From NCBI RefSeq assembly GCF_014873145.1, contig NZ_JADBEK010000001.1, forward strand, positions 7,812,001-7,876,000: a stretch of 64,000 nucleotides of DNA, given 5' to 3'. Within the stretch, counting starts at the first letter, position 1. Each line of letters starts with the position of its first letter. A program made the translations under genes and the position numbers. The notes beneath the pieces are model-generated. The model was not told where the DNA came from and did no database searches. It saw only the letters and a program-made list of their open reading frames with translations. Of this stretch, positions 27,080 to 35,881 are shown piece after piece. Origin of the DNA: Nonomuraea angiospora (GTDB lineage Bacteria; Actinomycetota; Actinomycetes; Streptosporangiales; Streptosporangiaceae).

Positions 27080-27814
27080 GTGCTGCCGGTGAAGATCCAG
27101 AAGATGGGAACGCGGCCGTGGCTGGCCGCCGGCGCGGCGATGATCACTGTGCTCACGGGGGTGGCCGGCCCGGCCCGGGCGGGGGAGAACTACGGGCAGT
27201 ACTCCCGGTTCGCCGACCGCAGCGCCGGACAGTACTGGTCAGACGGGCAGGCGGCCGGGCAGTGGACCTGGAAGCCCCTGTCGTCCACGACCTCGGAGAT
27301 CAGCTGGGGCGATCCGAAGAAGTGGCCGCCGGACTACGCGGAGAAGTTCGTGCGCGACGGCGACTGGCTGACGCTGGACGGGTGGCGGGGCAACGGCACG
27401 TACTACACCGTCAGGGTGAGCAAGGAGCAGATCGGCGACGCCAAGTGCGGCGACCTGCGTACGTTCGCCACGTCGGGTCCGCAGCACTATGTGAAGTGGG
27501 ACATCCCCTCGCAGGGCTACTGCCTCAAGGCGTGGGGGACCATCACCGAGAAGTCGTCGGGGAAGGTCATCGACTTCGGCCACACCCAGATCTGGTCGCC
27601 GCCCGCGCCCTGCTCGAACCAGTACCTGAGCGGGAAGACCTGCATCAAGCAGTGGGAGTCCTGGTGGGACAACAAGGACGCCCCCGGCAAGCCGATCACC
27701 AGGAAACTGGACCGCGACCAGTACATCGCGCGCGGCCTTGGCATGGCGTTCAAGATCCAGCAGTATTTCCCGAAGGACTGGAAGTCGGAGGCACGCTCCT
27801 ACTGGACCTGGTGA
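27080..27814 (+). CDS. Secreted protein of unknown function
   Basis: 244 residues. Signal peptide: basic start KIQKMGTRPW, hydrophobic core, cleavage probably after GPARA (about 34). The mature part is rich in Trp, Tyr and Lys with four cysteines (AKCGD, QGYCLKAWG, PAPCSNQYL, KTCIKQW), probably two disulfides. The family is not recognised. The start could be GTG 27080 or GTG 27089; the former is kept. A 6-bp hairpin (27821-27842) follows the stop. Confidence 0.65.
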   Translation: MLPVKIQKMGTRPWLAAGAAMITVLTGVAGPARAGENYGQYSRFADRSAGQYWSDGQAAGQWTWKPLSSTTSEISWGDPKKWPPDYAEKFVRDGDWLTLDGWRGNGTYYTVRVSKEQIGDAKCGDLRTFATSGPQHYVKWDIPSQGYCLKAWGTITEKSSGKVIDFGHTQIWSPPAPCSNQYLSGKTCIKQWESWWDNKDAPGKPITRKLDRDQYIARGLGMAFKIQQYFPKDWKSEARSYWTW

Positions 27815-27850
27815 TCCATGATCGTCTGATTGAACGGACGATTCGGCGCC

Positions 27851-27970
27851 GTGAGGGAGCTCGTTCCGCTCTTTCCCGGCGCTCGCTACTTCAATCCCGA
27901 GCAGGTCGTGGACACGACCGAGCAGCCGCCCGCCGAGGTGGCCAGGAGCATCGCGAACCGGCTCGGCTGA
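27851..27970 (+). pseudogene. Short C-terminal remnant, possibly of an AAA/kinase-like ATPase
   Basis: A 39-residue frame (RELVPLFPGARYFNPEQVV, then DTTEQPPAEVARSIANRLG) ends at 27970. The VDTT..PPAEVA pattern is typical of the last strand and helix of small P-loop kinases, but no upstream part is present and there is no ribosome-binding site. It is probably the tail of a deleted gene. The 27815-28137 gap holds nothing else coding. Confidence 0.3.
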
Positions 27971-27976
27971 GGGTGT

Positions 27977-28166
27977 TCATCCACAGGTGTGTGCCCAGGC
28001 CGGTGGACAGCCGGGCCGAGGTGGTCGCGGGCTGTGGTATTGCGACGCCAAGCCCTGATTCTCCAGCGTTCCGGCCCTGCCGGGGCGTCGGGCGCGGGTG
28101 CTTCCGCCACCCCTGGTGAGGGCCGGTACGGGCATGGTTATCCACAGGATGACCCGGTTATCCACA
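27977..28166. promoter_or_regulatory. Cluster of DnaA-box-like nonamers
   Basis: Two perfect TTATCCACA nonamers lie at 28138-28146 and 28158-28166 (20 bp apart, same orientation), with a one-mismatch copy TCATCCACA at 27977-27985. The last two overlap the 3' end of the leftward MFS gene. No dnaA, dnaN or AT-rich unwinding region is near, so this is not an origin. It could be a DnaA-titration or DnaA-regulated site. Confidence 0.45.
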
Positions 28167-29352
28167 GTCGGCGGCCCTCTCGTACGAACAGCAGGGCGAA
28201 GGCGGGAAGGGCCGCCAGAGCGCTCATCAGGATCACGGCCCCCGCCAGGTTGCCCGCCACCAGCAGCGGGGTGACCACGGCGGCCCCGACGGGTGGGGTC
28301 GCCTGCATCATCGTGCGGAAGACGCTGAAGACCCGGCCGCGCTGGGACGGCGGGATGCGCTCCATGCGCAGCGACTGCGCCCAGACGGTCATGGGGGCGC
28401 TGAACATGCCGATGACCAGGAAGCCCGCGGCCACCGGGATCCAGTCGGGCGACCCCAGCGCCGCCAGGAACCCTGCCGCCGCCACCAGCTCCACCACGGC
28501 GATCGCGACCAGCCTGTCGATCCGCGGGCGCCAGGCCCCGGCCGCGAACCCGCCCAGGAGCTCACCGGCGGACAGGGCGGCCATGAGGAGCGAGAGGGCG
28601 GCGCCGTCCCCCGGAAGCTGCTCCTTGGCCAGCCACGGGGCGACCACCATGGTCATCGCGCCTTCGGCGATGTTGAAGGCCATGAAGGCGAGCGTGGTGC
28701 TGACGAGGACCCTGTCGCGGAAGACCGGCACGGGTGCGGACCGGGCCGACGGCTTCGCGTGCGGGCGCAGGGGGCGGCGGATCAGGGCCACGGCCCCGGC
28801 GAAGCAGGCGTAGGTGGCGGCGTCCAGGGCCAGGATGTTCGCCGGGCCGAGGGCGCCCAGGAGCGGGGCGGCCAGGCTGAAGCCGATGATGCCGGACAGG
28901 GAGTAGCTCACGGATTCGAGCGCGTTGGCGGCGTCGCGTTCTTCCGGGGCGACCAGGTCGGGGATGGCGGCCGGGACCGCCGCCATGGGGACCATTTTCA
29001 GCAGGCCGTAGAGGGCGGCGACGAGGAAGGGGAGCCAGGCCGGCACGGTCGCGACCGCCGCCGAGAGGGGGATCGACCCGACGGCGACACCGCGCAGCAC
29101 GCTGTCGGCGATCAGCGCCGCCCGCTTGTCGAACCGATCGAGCAGCGGCCCCGCCACCAGGCCCCCGACCACGACGGGGGCGGTGTAACAGACGGCCAGG
29201 AGGCCCAGCTTCGCCGTTCCGCCGGGCTGGGCCAGGACGAGCCAGGACAGGGCCACGAACGTCATGCTGTCGCCCATCACCGAGACGGACGCGCCGAGCC
29301 AGAGGCTGCGGAAGTCGCGCCTGTTCTTGAGGAGGGACAAATAGGTCGACAC
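28138..29352 (-). CDS. MFS transporter (EntS/MFS_3-like exporter)
   Basis: 404 residues, 12 hydrophobic helices. FRSLWLGASVSVMGDSMTF at the start, motif A-like GPLLDRFDKRAALI between helices 2 and 3, a second-half copy around PRIDRLVAIAVVE. The SQRGRVFSVFRTMM segment is characteristic of the MFS_3/EntS group, which exports siderophores or drugs. GTG start after AGGA. The stop codon lies in a DnaA-box-like sequence. It is 9 nt downstream of the Ada-AlkA gene, so the two share a transcript. Confidence 0.88.
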   Translation of the reverse strand: MSTYLSLLKNRRDFRSLWLGASVSVMGDSMTFVALSWLVLAQPGGTAKLGLLAVCYTAPVVVGGLVAGPLLDRFDKRAALIADSVLRGVAVGSIPLSAAVATVPAWLPFLVAALYGLLKMVPMAAVPAAIPDLVAPEERDAANALESVSYSLSGIIGFSLAAPLLGALGPANILALDAATYACFAGAVALIRRPLRPHAKPSARSAPVPVFRDRVLVSTTLAFMAFNIAEGAMTMVVAPWLAKEQLPGDGAALSLLMAALSAGELLGGFAAGAWRPRIDRLVAIAVVELVAAAGFLAALGSPDWIPVAAGFLVIGMFSAPMTVWAQSLRMERIPPSQRGRVFSVFRTMMQATPPVGAAVVTPLLVAGNLAGAVILMSALAALPAFALLFVREGRRLWITGSSCG

Positions 29353-29361
29353 GAAGGTTCC

Positions 29362-30771
29362 TCAGGGGGTGTGGGGGTGTGGCGCGCTCAGGTGCTGCAT
29401 CGCGTACGAGCGCCAGGGCCGCCAGCGGCGCGCGTCCCCGGCCGTCAGCCCGAGGCGGTGCAGCCCCTCCTGCACGGCCGGGTCGGAGGGCAGGAAGACG
29501 TCGGGGTCGCCGAAGGCTCGCATGCGGATCCGTGCCAGGGCCTCCGCGTCCAGGCCCGGCAGGGTCAGGAGCTCGCGTTCGACCTGGTCGCGATCGGCTT
29601 CGGGGCCGAGGTGGAGGGTCCCGGCGGTCAACGCGCGGGCCAGGGCGGCGACCGAGGCGGGCCCGTCGGAGCTCGCCAGGGCCTCCATACGGGGGAAGGC
29701 GTGAGTGACGCCGGCCGCGTGGAACGGCGGATGGGGGAGCAGCGTGCCGTAGGTGCGGACCAGTTGGGTGAGCCGGGATCGGCCGGTGGGGGTCTCCTCG
29801 TTCAGGATCGCGCGGATCGCCATCTCGGCCGCGTCCACATGGCCGGGCACGCGCCTGCCGGGAGTCCGCGCCACCACGGCGGCGAGGAGCGGGTCGCGGG
29901 TCAGGTGGTCGGCGATGTCGCGGGGGTCGGCGTCCAGGTCCAGGAGGTGGCGGCAGCGCTGTACCGCCGCCGCCAGGTCCTTCAGGTCCTCCAGGTGGAG
30001 CTCGCAGGAGACGTACGTGCCCGCGGGGCGGAGCGCGACGAGGCCGAGGCCGTGCGGGAGGGTCAGCGAGCGGCGGTAGCAGTGGGCAGTGGCGTCCTCC
30101 AGGCCCGGGATCGCGCGGGTGGCGAGGTAGGAGAACAGGGCCGGCAGGTCCAGGGGCGGGCGGTAGGTGAGGCGTAGCCGCAGCGCGCCGGGTGGGCGGC
30201 GGGCGGAGGGCGCGCCCCGCAGGGCGGTGGGCGTCGTGCCGTAGACCTTGCGAACGGTGTCGTTGAACTGGCGGATCGACGAGAAGCCGGCGGCGAACGC
30301 TATCTCGCTCGCGGGCAGGTCCGTGGTCTCCAGGAGCGTCCTGGCAGTGGCCGCGCGCTGGGCCCGGGCCAGGGCCTGCGGGCCCGCGCCCAGGTCGGCG
30401 GTGAGCTGGCGGTGCAGCTGGCGCTCGCTGTAGCCGAGCCGGGACGCCAGGCCGGCGACTCCTTCGCGATCCACGAGGCCGTCGGCGATGAGCCGCATGG
30501 CGCGGCCTGCCACGTCCGCCCGGACGTTCCACTCGGGGGAGCCGGGGGCGGTGTCCGGGCAGCAGCGCTTGCAGGCGCGGAAGCCCGCCTCCAGGGCGGC
30601 CGCGGAGGAGGGGTAGAAGCGGACGTTCTCGCGCTTGGGGAGGGCGGCCGGACAGCTCGGGCGGCAGAAGATGCCGGTGGTCACGACGGCGACGAAGAAC
30701 CGGCCGTCGAACCGGCCGTCGCGGCTTCTGAGCACGGCATACGCGTCTTCGTCGGTGAGCACGCGGACCAC
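29362..30771 (-). CDS. Ada-type regulator fused to AlkA 3-methyladenine DNA glycosylase
   Basis: 469 residues. Domain 1 (about 5-75): Ada metal-binding domain with Cys36, Cys40 (GIFCRPSCPAALPK) and CKRCCPD, which senses methylphosphotriesters. Domain 2 (about 80-180): AraC-type helix-turn-helix (VAGLASRLGYSERQLHRQL, FAAGFSSIRQFND). Domain 3 (about 190-465): AlkA-like glycosylase with RAIPGLEDATAHCYRR and HhH/GPD region GRRVPGHVDAAEMAIRAILN and LLTLPGLDAEALARIRMRAF. The usual methylguanine-methyltransferase domain is absent, as in other actinobacterial Ada-AlkA fusions. It repairs alkylated bases and senses alkylation. Confidence 0.92.
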   Translation of the reverse strand: MVRVLTDEDAYAVLRSRDGRFDGRFFVAVVTTGIFCRPSCPAALPKRENVRFYPSSAAALEAGFRACKRCCPDTAPGSPEWNVRADVAGRAMRLIADGLVDREGVAGLASRLGYSERQLHRQLTADLGAGPQALARAQRAATARTLLETTDLPASEIAFAAGFSSIRQFNDTVRKVYGTTPTALRGAPSARRPPGALRLRLTYRPPLDLPALFSYLATRAIPGLEDATAHCYRRSLTLPHGLGLVALRPAGTYVSCELHLEDLKDLAAAVQRCRHLLDLDADPRDIADHLTRDPLLAAVVARTPGRRVPGHVDAAEMAIRAILNEETPTGRSRLTQLVRTYGTLLPHPPFHAAGVTHAFPRMEALASSDGPASVAALARALTAGTLHLGPEADRDQVERELLTLPGLDAEALARIRMRAFGDPDVFLPSDPAVQEGLHRLGLTAGDARRWRPWRSYAMQHLSAPHPHTP

Positions 30772-30822
30772 TCTTCCGGCTCCACGGCCGCACCCACTAG
30801 TGGAAATCGGACATCAAGCGGC

Positions 30823-32397
30823 TCAGCCCAGGTCGCGGTCGTGCAGGCGGATCAGGGCGGTGGTGACGAGCAGCGCGGTCAGGGCGAGGATCACCGTCGC
30901 AGGCACCGCGGTGAACGGCTCGCCCGACACCGTGTTGGGCGTGTAGTGGAAGGGCTCCACGCGGCTCCAGCCCCACAGCCCGATCAGCGGCCCGGCCAGG
31001 TCGCCCACCACGGTCACCGCGCCCCAGACCGTCCACGAGAAGGCGACCGACACCCGCGGCAGCACCCCCACGGCGAAGGCGGCGAACGCTCCGACGAGCC
31101 AGGCGGCCGGTACGTGTTCGAGCGCCGCCGCCAGGACCCGGCCCACCGCCGGGTCCCCCATGACCAGCGAATAGATCAGCCCCGTGACGAACCCGCCGAG
31201 GGCCAGCAGCGCCAGCGTGCCGAGCGCGGCCACGGTCAGGTGCGCCGCCGCCCAGCGCAGCCGGCTCACCGCGGTGGCCAGCAGGGCCTCGGCGTGGCCG
31301 GAGGACTCCTCGTGGTGCAGCCGGAGCGTGGCGAGCACCGGGTAGAGCGCGACCGTGTACGCCAGCAGGAGCACGATGATCCACAGGTACGCGTCCACCG
31401 GATCCCCCGACGGACCCCCGTACCGCCGCAGGAAGGCGTCGAGGACCCGGCCGGGCTGCTCCGCGAGGCGGGGCGCGACGCCGCTGAGGCCGGCGAAGAG
31501 CGCGGCGGCGGCCGTCACGCCCACCGCCCACTTGGCCAGCAGGCCGCGCTGGAGGCGCCAGGCCAGGCTGAACGGCCCCCTCAGGTACGGGCCCGCGGCC
31601 GGCCCAGGGCGTACGGGGAGCAGGCCCGCGTCCAGGTCGCGGCGGGCGGACAGCGTGTACGCGAGCGCCAGCAGGACCCCCGTCGCCACCAGCGACACGA
31701 TCAGCGGCCACCACCGGTCGGCCGAGTAGGCCCGCACCAGGTGGCTCCAGCCGAGCGGCGAGATCCACGTCAGCCAGGTCGCGCCCGAGGCGTCGCCGAG
31801 GTAGCGCAGCACGTAGGAGACGCCGAGCGCGAGCAGCCCGAGCGTGGTGGCGGTGCGCGCGGTCTGCGCGAGCTGGGAGGTGACCGCGCCGATCGCGGCG
31901 AAGACCCACCCCGCCGCCGTGATCGCGGCCCCGTACGCGAGCGACCCGGCCGCCTCCATGCCGATCGAGACGAGGACGCCCGAGGTGAGCGCTCCGGCGA
32001 CCAGCGCGGCGACGGCCGCGGTGACGAGGGCCGCGGTGAGCGGCGCGGCCCTGCCGATCACGCCGGACAACATCAGCTCCTGCCGCCCGGCCTCCTCCTC
32101 CGCCCTGGTGTGCCTGATCACGATGGTCAGGGCCATCCAGGCGGTGAGCAGGAAGAGCAGGCCGCCGCTCCGCCAGGCCGCCATCGCGCCGACCGAGGGT
32201 TCGGCGACGGGGCCGCCGAGGCCGAGGAAGATCGGGTTGCCCGAGATCACCCGGGCGTACGCGCGCAGCGCCTCCTGGGTGGTGAAGTAGCCGTCGATGT
32301 AGGAGACCAGGCCCGCGCCGAGCATGACGATGACCAGGATCCAGACGGCCGAGCGGAGGCGTTCGCGGCGGGCGGCCAGCCCGAGCAGCACGGTCAT
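30823..32397 (-). CDS. ABC-2 type exporter permease (polyketide-antibiotic exporter family)
   Basis: 524 residues, about 12 membrane helices in two homologous halves, each starting with a short cytoplasmic segment ([29 protein letters not shown]). The [20 protein letters not shown] and [20 protein letters not shown] segments, each with a conserved Glu pair, are characteristic of double-length permeases for antibiotic export. It overlaps the ATPase gene by 4 nt. Substrate unknown. Confidence 0.9.
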   Translation of the reverse strand: MTVLLGLAARRERLRSAVWILVIVMLGAGLVSYIDGYFTTQEALRAYARVISGNPIFLGLGGPVAEPSVGAMAAWRSGGLLFLLTAWMALTIVIRHTRAEEEAGRQELMLSGVIGRAAPLTAALVTAAVAALVAGALTSGVLVSIGMEAAGSLAYGAAITAAGWVFAAIGAVTSQLAQTARTATTLGLLALGVSYVLRYLGDASGATWLTWISPLGWSHLVRAYSADRWWPLIVSLVATGVLLALAYTLSARRDLDAGLLPVRPGPAAGPYLRGPFSLAWRLQRGLLAKWAVGVTAAAALFAGLSGVAPRLAEQPGRVLDAFLRRYGGPSGDPVDAYLWIIVLLLAYTVALYPVLATLRLHHEESSGHAEALLATAVSRLRWAAAHLTVAALGTLALLALGGFVTGLIYSLVMGDPAVGRVLAAALEHVPAAWLVGAFAAFAVGVLPRVSVAFSWTVWGAVTVVGDLAGPLIGLWGWSRVEPFHYTPNTVSGEPFTAVPATVILALTALLVTTALIRLHDRDLG

Positions 32398-33284
32398 CGC
32401 GCGGCCTCCTGGTAGTGGCGCAGGAACAGGTCCTCCAGGCTCGGCGGGCTGCAGGTCAGGCCGCGTACGCCGATCGCGGACAGCCGGGCGAGCAGGCCGT
32501 CGAGCGCCTCGGAGTCGGCCCGGCAGGTGAGGCGGCCGTTCTCGACCAGCACGTCGTGTACGCCGGGCAGATCACCCAACGAGCCGGGGGAGCCCGCCAG
32601 GTCGGCGGTGATCGAGGTACGGGTGAGGTGGCGCAGCTCGGCAAGGCTGCCCGACTCCACGGCCCGGCCCGCGCGGACGATGGTGACCCGGTCGCACAGG
32701 GCCTCGACCTCGGACAGGAGGTGGCTGGACAGCAGCACGGTGCGGCCCGCCCGCTGCTCCTCGATCACGCTGGTGCGGAAGGCCTCCTCCATCAGCGGGT
32801 CGAGGCCCGAGGTCGGCTCGTCCAGGATCAGCAGCTCCGCGCGGGAGGAGAAGGCGGCGACCAGCGCCACCTTCTGGCGGTTGCCCTTGGAGTAGGCGCG
32901 GGTCCTCTTGCGCGGGTCCAGCTCGAACCTGTCCATCAGCTCGGCGCGGCGCCGCTGGTCGAGCCCGCCCCTCGCCCGGCCGAGCAGGTCGATCACCTCG
33001 CCTCCGGTGAGCGCGGGCCACAGGGTCACCTCGCCCGGCACGTACGCCAGGCGCCGGTGCAGCTCGGTGGCCTGCCGCCACGGGTCGCCGCCGAGCAGCC
33101 TGACCGTGCCGGAGGTGGCCCTGATGAGGCCGAGGAGGATGCGGATGGTCGTGGACTTTCCCGCGCCGTTCGGGCCGAGGAAGCCGTGCACCTCGCCGGC
33201 GCGTACGGACAGGTCGAGCCCGTCGAGCGCGCGGGTCGCGCCGTACGACTTCGTCAGCGCGGTGACCGAGATCAAGTCGTCCAT
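32394..33284 (-). CDS. ABC transporter ATP-binding protein
   Basis: 296 residues from ATG at 33284, seven bases after AAGGA. Walker [12 protein letters not shown] at about 38-48, Q-loop, signature-like [15 protein letters not shown] (LSGGQ replaced by YSKGN, typical of this exporter group), Walker [17 protein letters not shown]-loop [11 protein letters not shown]. The C-terminal 80 residues form the usual extra domain. It pairs with the permease overlapping its stop and is preceded by a MarR regulator on the same strand. Confidence 0.92.
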   Translation of the reverse strand: MDDLISVTALTKSYGATRALDGLDLSVRAGEVHGFLGPNGAGKSTTIRILLGLIRATSGTVRLLGGDPWRQATELHRRLAYVPGEVTLWPALTGGEVIDLLGRARGGLDQRRRAELMDRFELDPRKRTRAYSKGNRQKVALVAAFSSRAELLILDEPTSGLDPLMEEAFRTSVIEEQRAGRTVLLSSHLLSEVEALCDRVTIVRAGRAVESGSLAELRHLTRTSITADLAGSPGSLGDLPGVHDVLVENGRLTCRADSEALDGLLARLSAIGVRGLTCSPPSLEDLFLRHYQEAAR

Positions 33285-33358
33285 GGGGATTTCCTTGTGA
33301 GAAGGCATGGCGGGACGGCGGCGTGGCCGCAGAGAGCCCGCCGCGTCCGCTCTGGGTT

Positions 33359-33814
33359 TCAGCCGGAGGCCTGGTCGAGCACCTTGGCAAGCCCGGCGAT
33401 GGCGGTCCTGGCCGACTCGATGCGCCTGGTCTGCGCCTCGTCGGTCCAGCCGAGCCGCAGGCCCTCCGCGGCCAGCTCGTCGAACGCGGTGAACGCGGCG
33501 AGCTTCTGCCGGATGACCTTGGACCAGGCGTCGTCCTCGATCTGGTAGTAGACGTTCCGCTCCCCTGGCTTGCGGAACCTGCGGATGAGTTTGATGGACG
33601 TCAGGAGGTGCATGTTCGTCGTGAGCGAGGCGCGGCTCGCGCCGATGGCGTCGGCGATCTCGCCCGCGGTCTGCGCCGGCGGGTCGCACGCCATGAGCCA
33701 GCCCAGGACGCGGCCGGTGATCGGGGCGAGTCCCCATTCAGCGGAGACGAAAGCGGCCACCCGCTCGACCCATTCGAGCACCTGCTCGCGGTCAGGGCCG
33801 TCCTGCGTACTCAT
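33359..33814 (-). CDS. GbsR/MarR-type transcriptional regulator
   Basis: 151 residues. Winged helix: [40 protein letters not shown], then [15 protein letters not shown] for the wing. This is the GbsR/PadR-like branch of MarR. It is 74 nt upstream of the ABC ATPase and transcribed with it, so it probably represses its own operon and is released by the transported compound. A palindrome 36 nt upstream of its start is the likely operator. Confidence 0.88.
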   Translation of the reverse strand: MSTQDGPDREQVLEWVERVAAFVSAEWGLAPITGRVLGWLMACDPPAQTAGEIADAIGASRASLTTNMHLLTSIKLIRRFRKPGERNVYYQIEDDAWSKVIRQKLAAFTAFDELAAEGLRLGWTDEAQTRRIESARTAIAGLAKVLDQASG

Positions 33815-33849
33815 GCGGTCATCCTAACGTTCAGCTTTCCAGCCAGTAA

Positions 33850-33867
33850 TTTCAGACTAGACTGAAA
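33850..33867. promoter_or_regulatory. Palindromic operator upstream of the MarR-ABC operon
   Basis: TTTCAG-ACTAGA-CTGAAA: 6-bp arms plus an internal CTAG, with one mismatched pair. It lies 36 nt before the MarR start and 24 nt after the PaiB stop. Its length and symmetry suit a MarR dimer. A loosely related half-site (CCAGTAATTTCAG) lies alongside. Confidence 0.55.
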
Positions 33868-33890
33868 CAACTGGCATTGGCAAGCAGAGT

Positions 33891-34517
33891 TCAGCGTCCG
33901 AGAGACAGTCGCCTGAGCTGCTGCGCCCGCGCGCCCGCGTCGCCCGGCAGGTCCCGCTCGGCGAGCCCGTCCGCGATCCGCTCGCGGAACTCGACCGCCC
34001 GGTGGTCGTCGTACTTGAACTTGGCCCGCACGTCCACCACCTCCAGCCGCAGCCCCCGGATCGCCGAGAGCATCTTCCGGTACGGCCCCGCGTCCGCGGC
34101 CACCTCGCCGTGCCCGCCCTCGGGCTCGTGGTGGGCCAGCTGGCGGCGCAGGATCTCGGCCTTGCCCTCCTTGTCGTCCACGATCCGGGCCCGGCAGGTG
34201 AGCTGCACGGAGGCGTAATAGCTGGTCGGCACGCCGGTCTCCGGGGTGCCGGAACGCCAGCCCGACGGGATGTAGGCGTAGTCGTCGTGCACGGTCACCA
34301 CCACGGCCGGGTTGGCCTCCAGCGCGGGCCAGATCGGGTTCGGCCTGGCCAGGTGGAGCACGACCGCACTTCGGCCGTCGAACAGGAAATGCGTCGGCAC
34401 CACGACCGGCGGCCCGCCGTCCACGCCGTTCGCGGCGAGCTGGCCGAAGTCGCGCGTACGCAGCCAGGCCCGCCATTCGTCGCCGTCGTGGGCCGCGTCC
34501 CAAGGATGAATGAGCAC
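33891..34517 (-). CDS. PaiB-like FMN-binding split-barrel protein (FMN_bind_2)
   Basis: 208 residues from GTG at 34517, six bases after GAGG. The longer in-frame start would run into the divergent gene. Features: LIHPWDAAHDGDEWRAWL, VVVPTHFLFDG, LHLARPNPIWPALEANP, DDYAYIPSGWR, VPTSYYASVQLTC, all typical of the PaiB/FMN_bind_2 family of flavin-binding proteins described as negative regulators. Divergent from a MocR regulator with only 35 nt between starts, which implies shared control. Confidence 0.85.
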   Translation of the reverse strand: MLIHPWDAAHDGDEWRAWLRTRDFGQLAANGVDGGPPVVVPTHFLFDGRSAVVLHLARPNPIWPALEANPAVVVTVHDDYAYIPSGWRSGTPETGVPTSYYASVQLTCRARIVDDKEGKAEILRRQLAHHEPEGGHGEVAADAGPYRKMLSAIRGLRLEVVDVRAKFKYDDHRAVEFRERIADGLAERDLPGDAGARAQQLRRLSLGR

Positions 34518-34531
34518 CCCATACCTCTTTG

Positions 34532-34546
34532 TATTAGTACATAATA
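34532..34546. promoter_or_regulatory. AT-rich palindrome between PaiB and MocR genes
   Basis: TATTA-GTACA-TAATA sits in the 35-nt gap between the divergent starts. It overlaps CATAAT (34540-34545), a reasonable -10 for the rightward gene, and TACTAAT on the other strand. It could be the MocR binding site and would control both genes. Confidence 0.45.
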
Positions 34547-34552
34547 GATTTT

Positions 34553-35881
34553 GTGTCAGAAAAGTACCTGATCGTGGGTGGAACGGCCAGCGAGCTTGCG
34601 GCCGGGGTCGAGGCCGCCGTGTCGGAGGGACGGCTGTCACCAGGCGCGATGCTCCCGCCGGTGCGCGAGCTGGCCTCGCGGGCCGGGGTCAGCCCCAACA
34701 CGGCGGCGGCCGCGTACCGGCTGCTGCGCGAGCGCGGCGTCATCGAGACCGCCGGTCGGCGCGGCACGCGGGTCAGGCCGCGCCCGGCCAGCACGTTCCG
34801 GGAGGAGATTCGCATCGAGGTGCCTCCCGGCGCGCGCGACCTGTCCACGGGCAACCCCGACCCGGCCCTGCTGCCACCTCTGGGGGACGCCCTCGCCGCC
34901 GCGGCCCGCGCGCACGAGGAGCGGCCCGCCATGTACGGGACGGGCGACGACGAGGAGCTGATCGCCCTGGCCGTCGAGCGCCTGCGCGCGGACGGCGTAC
35001 CGGCCGGCCCGCTGGCGATCACCTCGGGCACCCTCGACGCGGTCGAACGGGTGCTGGCCGCCCAGCTGCGCCCCGGCGACGCGGTGGCCGTGGAGGATCC
35101 GAGCTGGACGGCCCTGCTCGACCTGGTCGGCGTCATGGGGCTGCGTCCCGTGCCGATGCGGGTGGACGACGAAGGCCCCCTGCCCGACGAACTCGCCCGC
35201 GCCCTGCGGACCGGGGTCCGAGCCGTCGTGATCACGGCCCGCGCCCAGAACCCGTTCGGCGCCGCCGTCTCCGCCGAACGGGCCGGGGCCCTGCGCGAGG
35301 TGCTGGGGGCGTACCCGGGGGTGCTGCTCATCGAGGACGACCACGGGTCCGGCTTCGTGGACCTTCCCCTGCACCCGCTGGCGGGCGTCACGCAGCGCTG
35401 GGTGCTCACGCGTTCGACGGCCAAGGCGTTCGGCCCCGATCTACGCGTCGCCCTGACCACCGGCGACCCGGTCACGCTCGGCCGGCTGCGCGGCCGCCAG
35501 CGCCTGGCCGCGGGCTGGGTCAGTCACCTGCTGCAACGCGCCGTCGCGCACCTCTGGCGTACGGGCGCGGTGGACACCGCCGCGGTGGCGGCCTCGTACG
35601 CGCGGCGCAGGGACGGCCTGGTGACGGCGCTGGCCGGGCGCGGCATCCCGGCGCACGGGCGGTGCGGGCTCAACGTGTGGGTCCCCGTCCCGGACGAGGC
35701 CGCCGCGATCACCCGCCTGCTCGCCCGCGGCTGGGCCGCCGCGCCCGGCGCCCGCAACCGCGTCGCCACGCCGCCCGCGATCCGCCTCACCGTCTCGACC
35801 CTTGCCACCGACGAGGTGGACCGGCTCGCGGACGACATCACCGCCGCCCTCCGCCCGGCCTCGAACGGCCGGTACGGCTAG
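34553..35881 (+). CDS. MocR/PdxR-family regulator (GntR helix-turn-helix fused to aminotransferase fold)
   Basis: 442 residues. GntR winged helix at about 5-75 (LSPGAMLPPVRELASRAGVS, PNTAAAAYRLLRERGVIE). Aminotransferase class I fold from about 95: YGTGDDEELIALAVERLRAD, ITSGTLDAVERVLA, EDPSWTALLDLVG, TARAQNPFGAAVS, LIEDDHGSGF, and TRSTAKAFGPDLRVAL with the PLP Lys in STAKAF. Such proteins sense PLP or amino compounds. The GTG start has no ribosome-binding site and lies 7-8 nt after a -10-like CATAAT, so the mRNA is probably leaderless. Confidence 0.92.
   Translation: MSEKYLIVGGTASELAAGVEAAVSEGRLSPGAMLPPVRELASRAGVSPNTAAAAYRLLRERGVIETAGRRGTRVRPRPASTFREEIRIEVPPGARDLSTGNPDPALLPPLGDALAAAARAHEERPAMYGTGDDEELIALAVERLRADGVPAGPLAITSGTLDAVERVLAAQLRPGDAVAVEDPSWTALLDLVGVMGLRPVPMRVDDEGPLPDELARALRTGVRAVVITARAQNPFGAAVSAERAGALREVLGAYPGVLLIEDDHGSGFVDLPLHPLAGVTQRWVLTRSTAKAFGPDLRVALTTGDPVTLGRLRGRQRLAAGWVSHLLQRAVAHLWRTGAVDTAAVAASYARRRDGLVTALAGRGIPAHGRCGLNVWVPVPDEAAAITRLLARGWAAAPGARNRVATPPAIRLTVSTLATDEVDRLADDITAALRPASNGRYG

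Noticed and set aside
28138-28166. Replication origin
   Set aside because: Only two perfect DnaA boxes, no AT-rich unwinding element and no dnaA/dnaN/gyrB neighbours.
28562-30793. Leftward 743-codon frame over the MFS and Ada-AlkA genes
   Set aside because: Arg/Pro-rich and in the wrong frame; both real genes are recognised in the other frames.
30412-32415. Very long rightward open frame (667 codons) across the permease and AlkA genes
   Set aside because: It is Gly/Arg/Gln/Glu-rich with no domain and lies antisense to the ABC permease, whose helices and codon bias are clear. A shadow of high-GC coding.
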